NCBI GenBank assembly: GCA_977006965.1 | Contig: OZ345383.1 | Location: 1,674,001 to 1,738,000 of the forward strand | Direction: 5' to 3' | From: Phymatolithon calcareum | Taxonomy: Eukaryota; Rhodophyta; Florideophyceae; Hapalidiales | DNA length: 64,000 nt | Shown here: positions 61,722 to 64,000 of the stretch, one piece after another | Numbering within the stretch: the stretch's first letter is position 1 | How the letters are laid out: the number at the start of each line of letters is the position of its first letter | The notes under the pieces: model-generated | Seen by the model: the letters and a program-made list of their open reading frames with translations, nothing else | Told to the model about the DNA's origin: nothing | Databases searched by the model: none | Translations under genes and position numbers: made by a program

Positions 61722-63782
61722 GGCCTTTTCTGATAGAGGTAAGAGAAGATTTAATAGTTAGGGACTGTAAACCCGTCCAATATATTTGCAGAGCCCCTAG
61801 ACTCGAAAACTGCACCATGCGACAACGAGCACATTGAGGCACCGACGACCAGACATGGCAGTGACCACAGCATGACCCCAGATCAGACCCGAACGCGGCA
61901 TGCGTTCCTAAGTTTGTGCTGAATACAGGATTTGAGTAGCTGGCGTGACTGTTTTGTGGAGAAATTTTGTCTCCGTAAAACAGTCCACCTGGACAAATTC
62001 TCTTGGAGCGATGCAGGCTTGGAGACTGCTCTTTGACAGACTTCTAAAAGATCGTCGGTTTTTATGGAAACATTAAAACCGTAATTTTGACGATCTTGAT
62101 TTCATGACATCCAACGGTCTAGCTCTCCAGAGATGGCGAAGTGTGTCGCCTTTCTCCGGACTAGAGTTTGCAAACACAGTCTTGCCACTCTTTGGAACCT
62201 CCTCCGGACAGGCATTTCTTGCCGGAGAACCGGATTACGGTAGATGGAGCCGTGCAATAGCTTGACTACTACGACAAAAGACTGTGAAGGGTGAGTGGGT
62301 GGTCAACAAAAAACGCGGGCTGCCAACTCGAAAGATTGCCAGTTAAGTTACCGTACAGAAATTCCATGTCGCACAAGTCTTGGTGGGAACCGGACAGCCG
62401 ATGGTAGCAAAGAGCTCTTTACGCGCTTCGCCGTCTTACGCGGGATCAAATCTCGGTTCAGGAACGTTCGTTAATAAGTGCCTCCCTTCTTCTTCTTCTT
62501 CTTCTTCTTCTTAAGTGCCTCCCTGTGAACGCGTCTGCAAGCTTGTGATGCGTATGCTTGAGATTAAGGTTTCTCCGGTTGCGCACGTCCGTAAATCTGA
62601 CGCACAGGCTTTGGGGCCCTCGCAGCGTTGCATCGCGTGGCGAAGCCGGGTGCGACTGTCGTATCGAACACATCCAGAAGACGTCTTTGGCCCGGTCGTC
62701 GTTCGCCTAAGGCTGTTTTTAGGCTGCCACTGGTTGTGGCGCCCAGGCTGTCTCGAGCGACTTCGGTCGGCGCGGAAGCGTCTTCTCGCGTGGCCGCTTC
62801 TCGACTGCCACTGATTGCGGCGCAAAGACTGTCTGAGCGACTTCGATCTGCCCAGGATGAGGTCGGGCGTGTTCGCTTCTCGGCTGCCACCGGGTATGCT
62901 GCCGAGACACCGGCAGAGGATATCGATCCATGCGGGTTATCGAAGGTGATTGTCTTCCAGAGGCGTGTATGCCATCATCCGTAGTATACACGAATTGTGT
63001 GAGAGGCAGGTAAGGGCAGGTTTGAGGTGGACAGTTCTGAGAATATTGCCAAATCTCCTTACCGTCTCTGGCCTTGCTTCTCCGACAAAGGGTGATCTTC
63101 GACAAGGATATCAATATCATGCGAGGGTTTGCCGAACACATAAGCCTCAGGGAATCCAGTCGATGCTCTTTTGGAACCGCAAATACAAGCTTCAAAGGGT
63201 GCTCATTCGCCTTTCGCCATTTTTACCTACAGAAACCATTTCGATTTGAGAAATTGAAAAATAATGGACTGGTTCAAGTGCGAAACCGTTGGCATGTTCT
63301 TTTTAGTCGACGGTCTAGACAACTCAACGGTGCGATCCAGGTGATGTTCGTGTCAAAAGAATCGCTCTCTTGAATGGTCTTATTCTTGCACCTGTGCGTG
63401 ATAGTGTTGTTCTCCGCCCTACGCTTTAGACAATAGTGTTTCTCATGAGCTTCGTACTAATGGTTCACAACCGGAGCATTGACCGGGCGATTTTCCTGAA
63501 CGGCGACTTGCACCATGACATGAGTGGAATGATAGTTTCCGTGCATAGACAATGTCACAACCAATACATCGGTTATGTCCATAGATCATTGCCGGAGGAC
63601 AAATAGCGGCGCGCATCTTGGTGGGGTAAACAAAATTACGGATGCTACGGGATTTGCGTATTGCGGGGGAGGGGTTTTTCGAAGCCCTCAACGCCGGCGC
63701 TCGCCAACACCAGAAGAGATTCTCTTTGCCCCGTAATCCTTCCGGAGAAGCATACAAACACATTGATTCCAGACTCACACTA
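61722..63782. other. 2-kb spacer with (TTC)n tract and GC-rich imperfect repeats
   Basis: No supported gene. It holds the (TTC)n insertion at 62475-62524. A GC-rich stretch at 62700-62900 contains the motif GGCTGCCAC(T/C)G three times (about 62722, 62813 and 62882) with similar flanks. Confidence 0.4.
62475..62524 (+). repeat. (TTC)8 tract flanked by a 13-bp duplication
   Basis: TAAGTGCCTCCCT occurs at 62475-62487 and again at 62512-62524, with only TTC repeats (62488-62511) between. This has the form of a retroposon insertion of which only the tail was copied. Confidence 0.7.
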
Positions 63783-64000
63783 TCATCTTCGCTTCATCTC
63801 GATTTCTGCCATCATTAATTTGCTCATCGCCGGCTTCACTTCCTCTTCTGGGACGTCATCCATCTCTGGTCGTGTCAGGTTGCTTTTCAGGATTTCGAGA
63901 TAAATCTTCGCTTGTTCGTCGTAGTAGTCGGTATACGTCGAGGGGTTTCGCTGCGGAAAACGTCCGAAAACCCACTTGGCTGCCCAAATTCTGCGTTTCC
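63783..64000 (-). pseudogene. LINE C-terminal fragment at window edge
   Basis: Read leftwards from the edge, 71 codons end at a TGA (63785-63783). RIWAAKWVFGRFPQRNPSTY followed by a Glu/Lys/Leu-rich helix matches RHRQLAVKWAFGRFPPMST and the tail of the LINE at 14.2 kb, but is diverged and ends in a Met/Lys-rich stretch of its own. It is another lineage of the same LINE group. Whether the part beyond the edge is intact cannot be seen, so the pseudogene label is provisional. Confidence 0.6.

Overview
The window looks like nuclear DNA of a multicellular (florideophyte-type) red alga, comparable to Chondrus; the species is an inference. The main evidence is a nuclear phycobilisome linker with an N-terminal plastid-targeting-like extension (25624-26571), sitting among clearly eukaryotic genes (DDX20-like helicase, WDR18/IPI3-like protein, MEMO1, VIT1/CCC1 iron transporter, yippee, GATA, bZIP and telobox-Myb proteins). 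Most genes are single uninterrupted ORFs. They lie in compact islands separated by DNA full of transposable elements. I could reconstruct introns in only two genes: one in a radical SAM gene and four in a yippee gene.

Layout. 1-8 kb: edge fragment of a possible PP2C phosphatase, a telobox-Myb protein, a DDX20-like DEAD-box helicase, and a FAD4/Kua-family protein whose catalytic histidines are missing. 8-23 kb: a mobile-element region. It holds a retroposon with 130-bp monomers, a complete hAT transposon with 8-bp target duplication, a tRNA-derived SINE and a LINE inserted one after the other in the same target sequence, fragments of further LINEs, two solo-LTR-like elements (one inside a second SINE copy), and a DUF1842-like gene. 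23-34 kb: radical SAM protein, phycobilisome linker, WDR18/IPI3, an M20 peptidase relic and a bZIP factor. 34-38 kb: a 1.6-kb fold-back element with nested palindromes and a LINE 3' fragment with its target duplication. 38-55 kb: MATE transporter, MEMO1, Cys-rich zinc-finger protein, GATA factor, VIT1/CCC1 transporter, helical-repeat (PPR-like) protein and a small membrane protein. 55-64 kb: paired hairpins, a second copy of the 130-bp-monomer retroposon, the five-exon yippee gene, a broken LINE, a (TTC)n tract flanked by a 13-bp duplication, and a LINE C-terminus running off the right edge.

How the genes work together: they are mostly unrelated housekeeping and regulatory genes and there is no operon-like logic. 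RNA metabolism is represented by the DDX20-like, WDR18-like and PPR-like proteins, and photosynthesis by the linker. The most connected story is the mobile elements. Several families end in A-rich or (TTC)n tails and carry 9-14 bp target duplications, and a SINE and a LINE used the same target sequence. This suggests, without proving, that the LINE machinery mobilises the non-coding families.

All starts are placed at the first plausible in-frame ATG. Family assignments rest on motif recognition from memory, with no database search.
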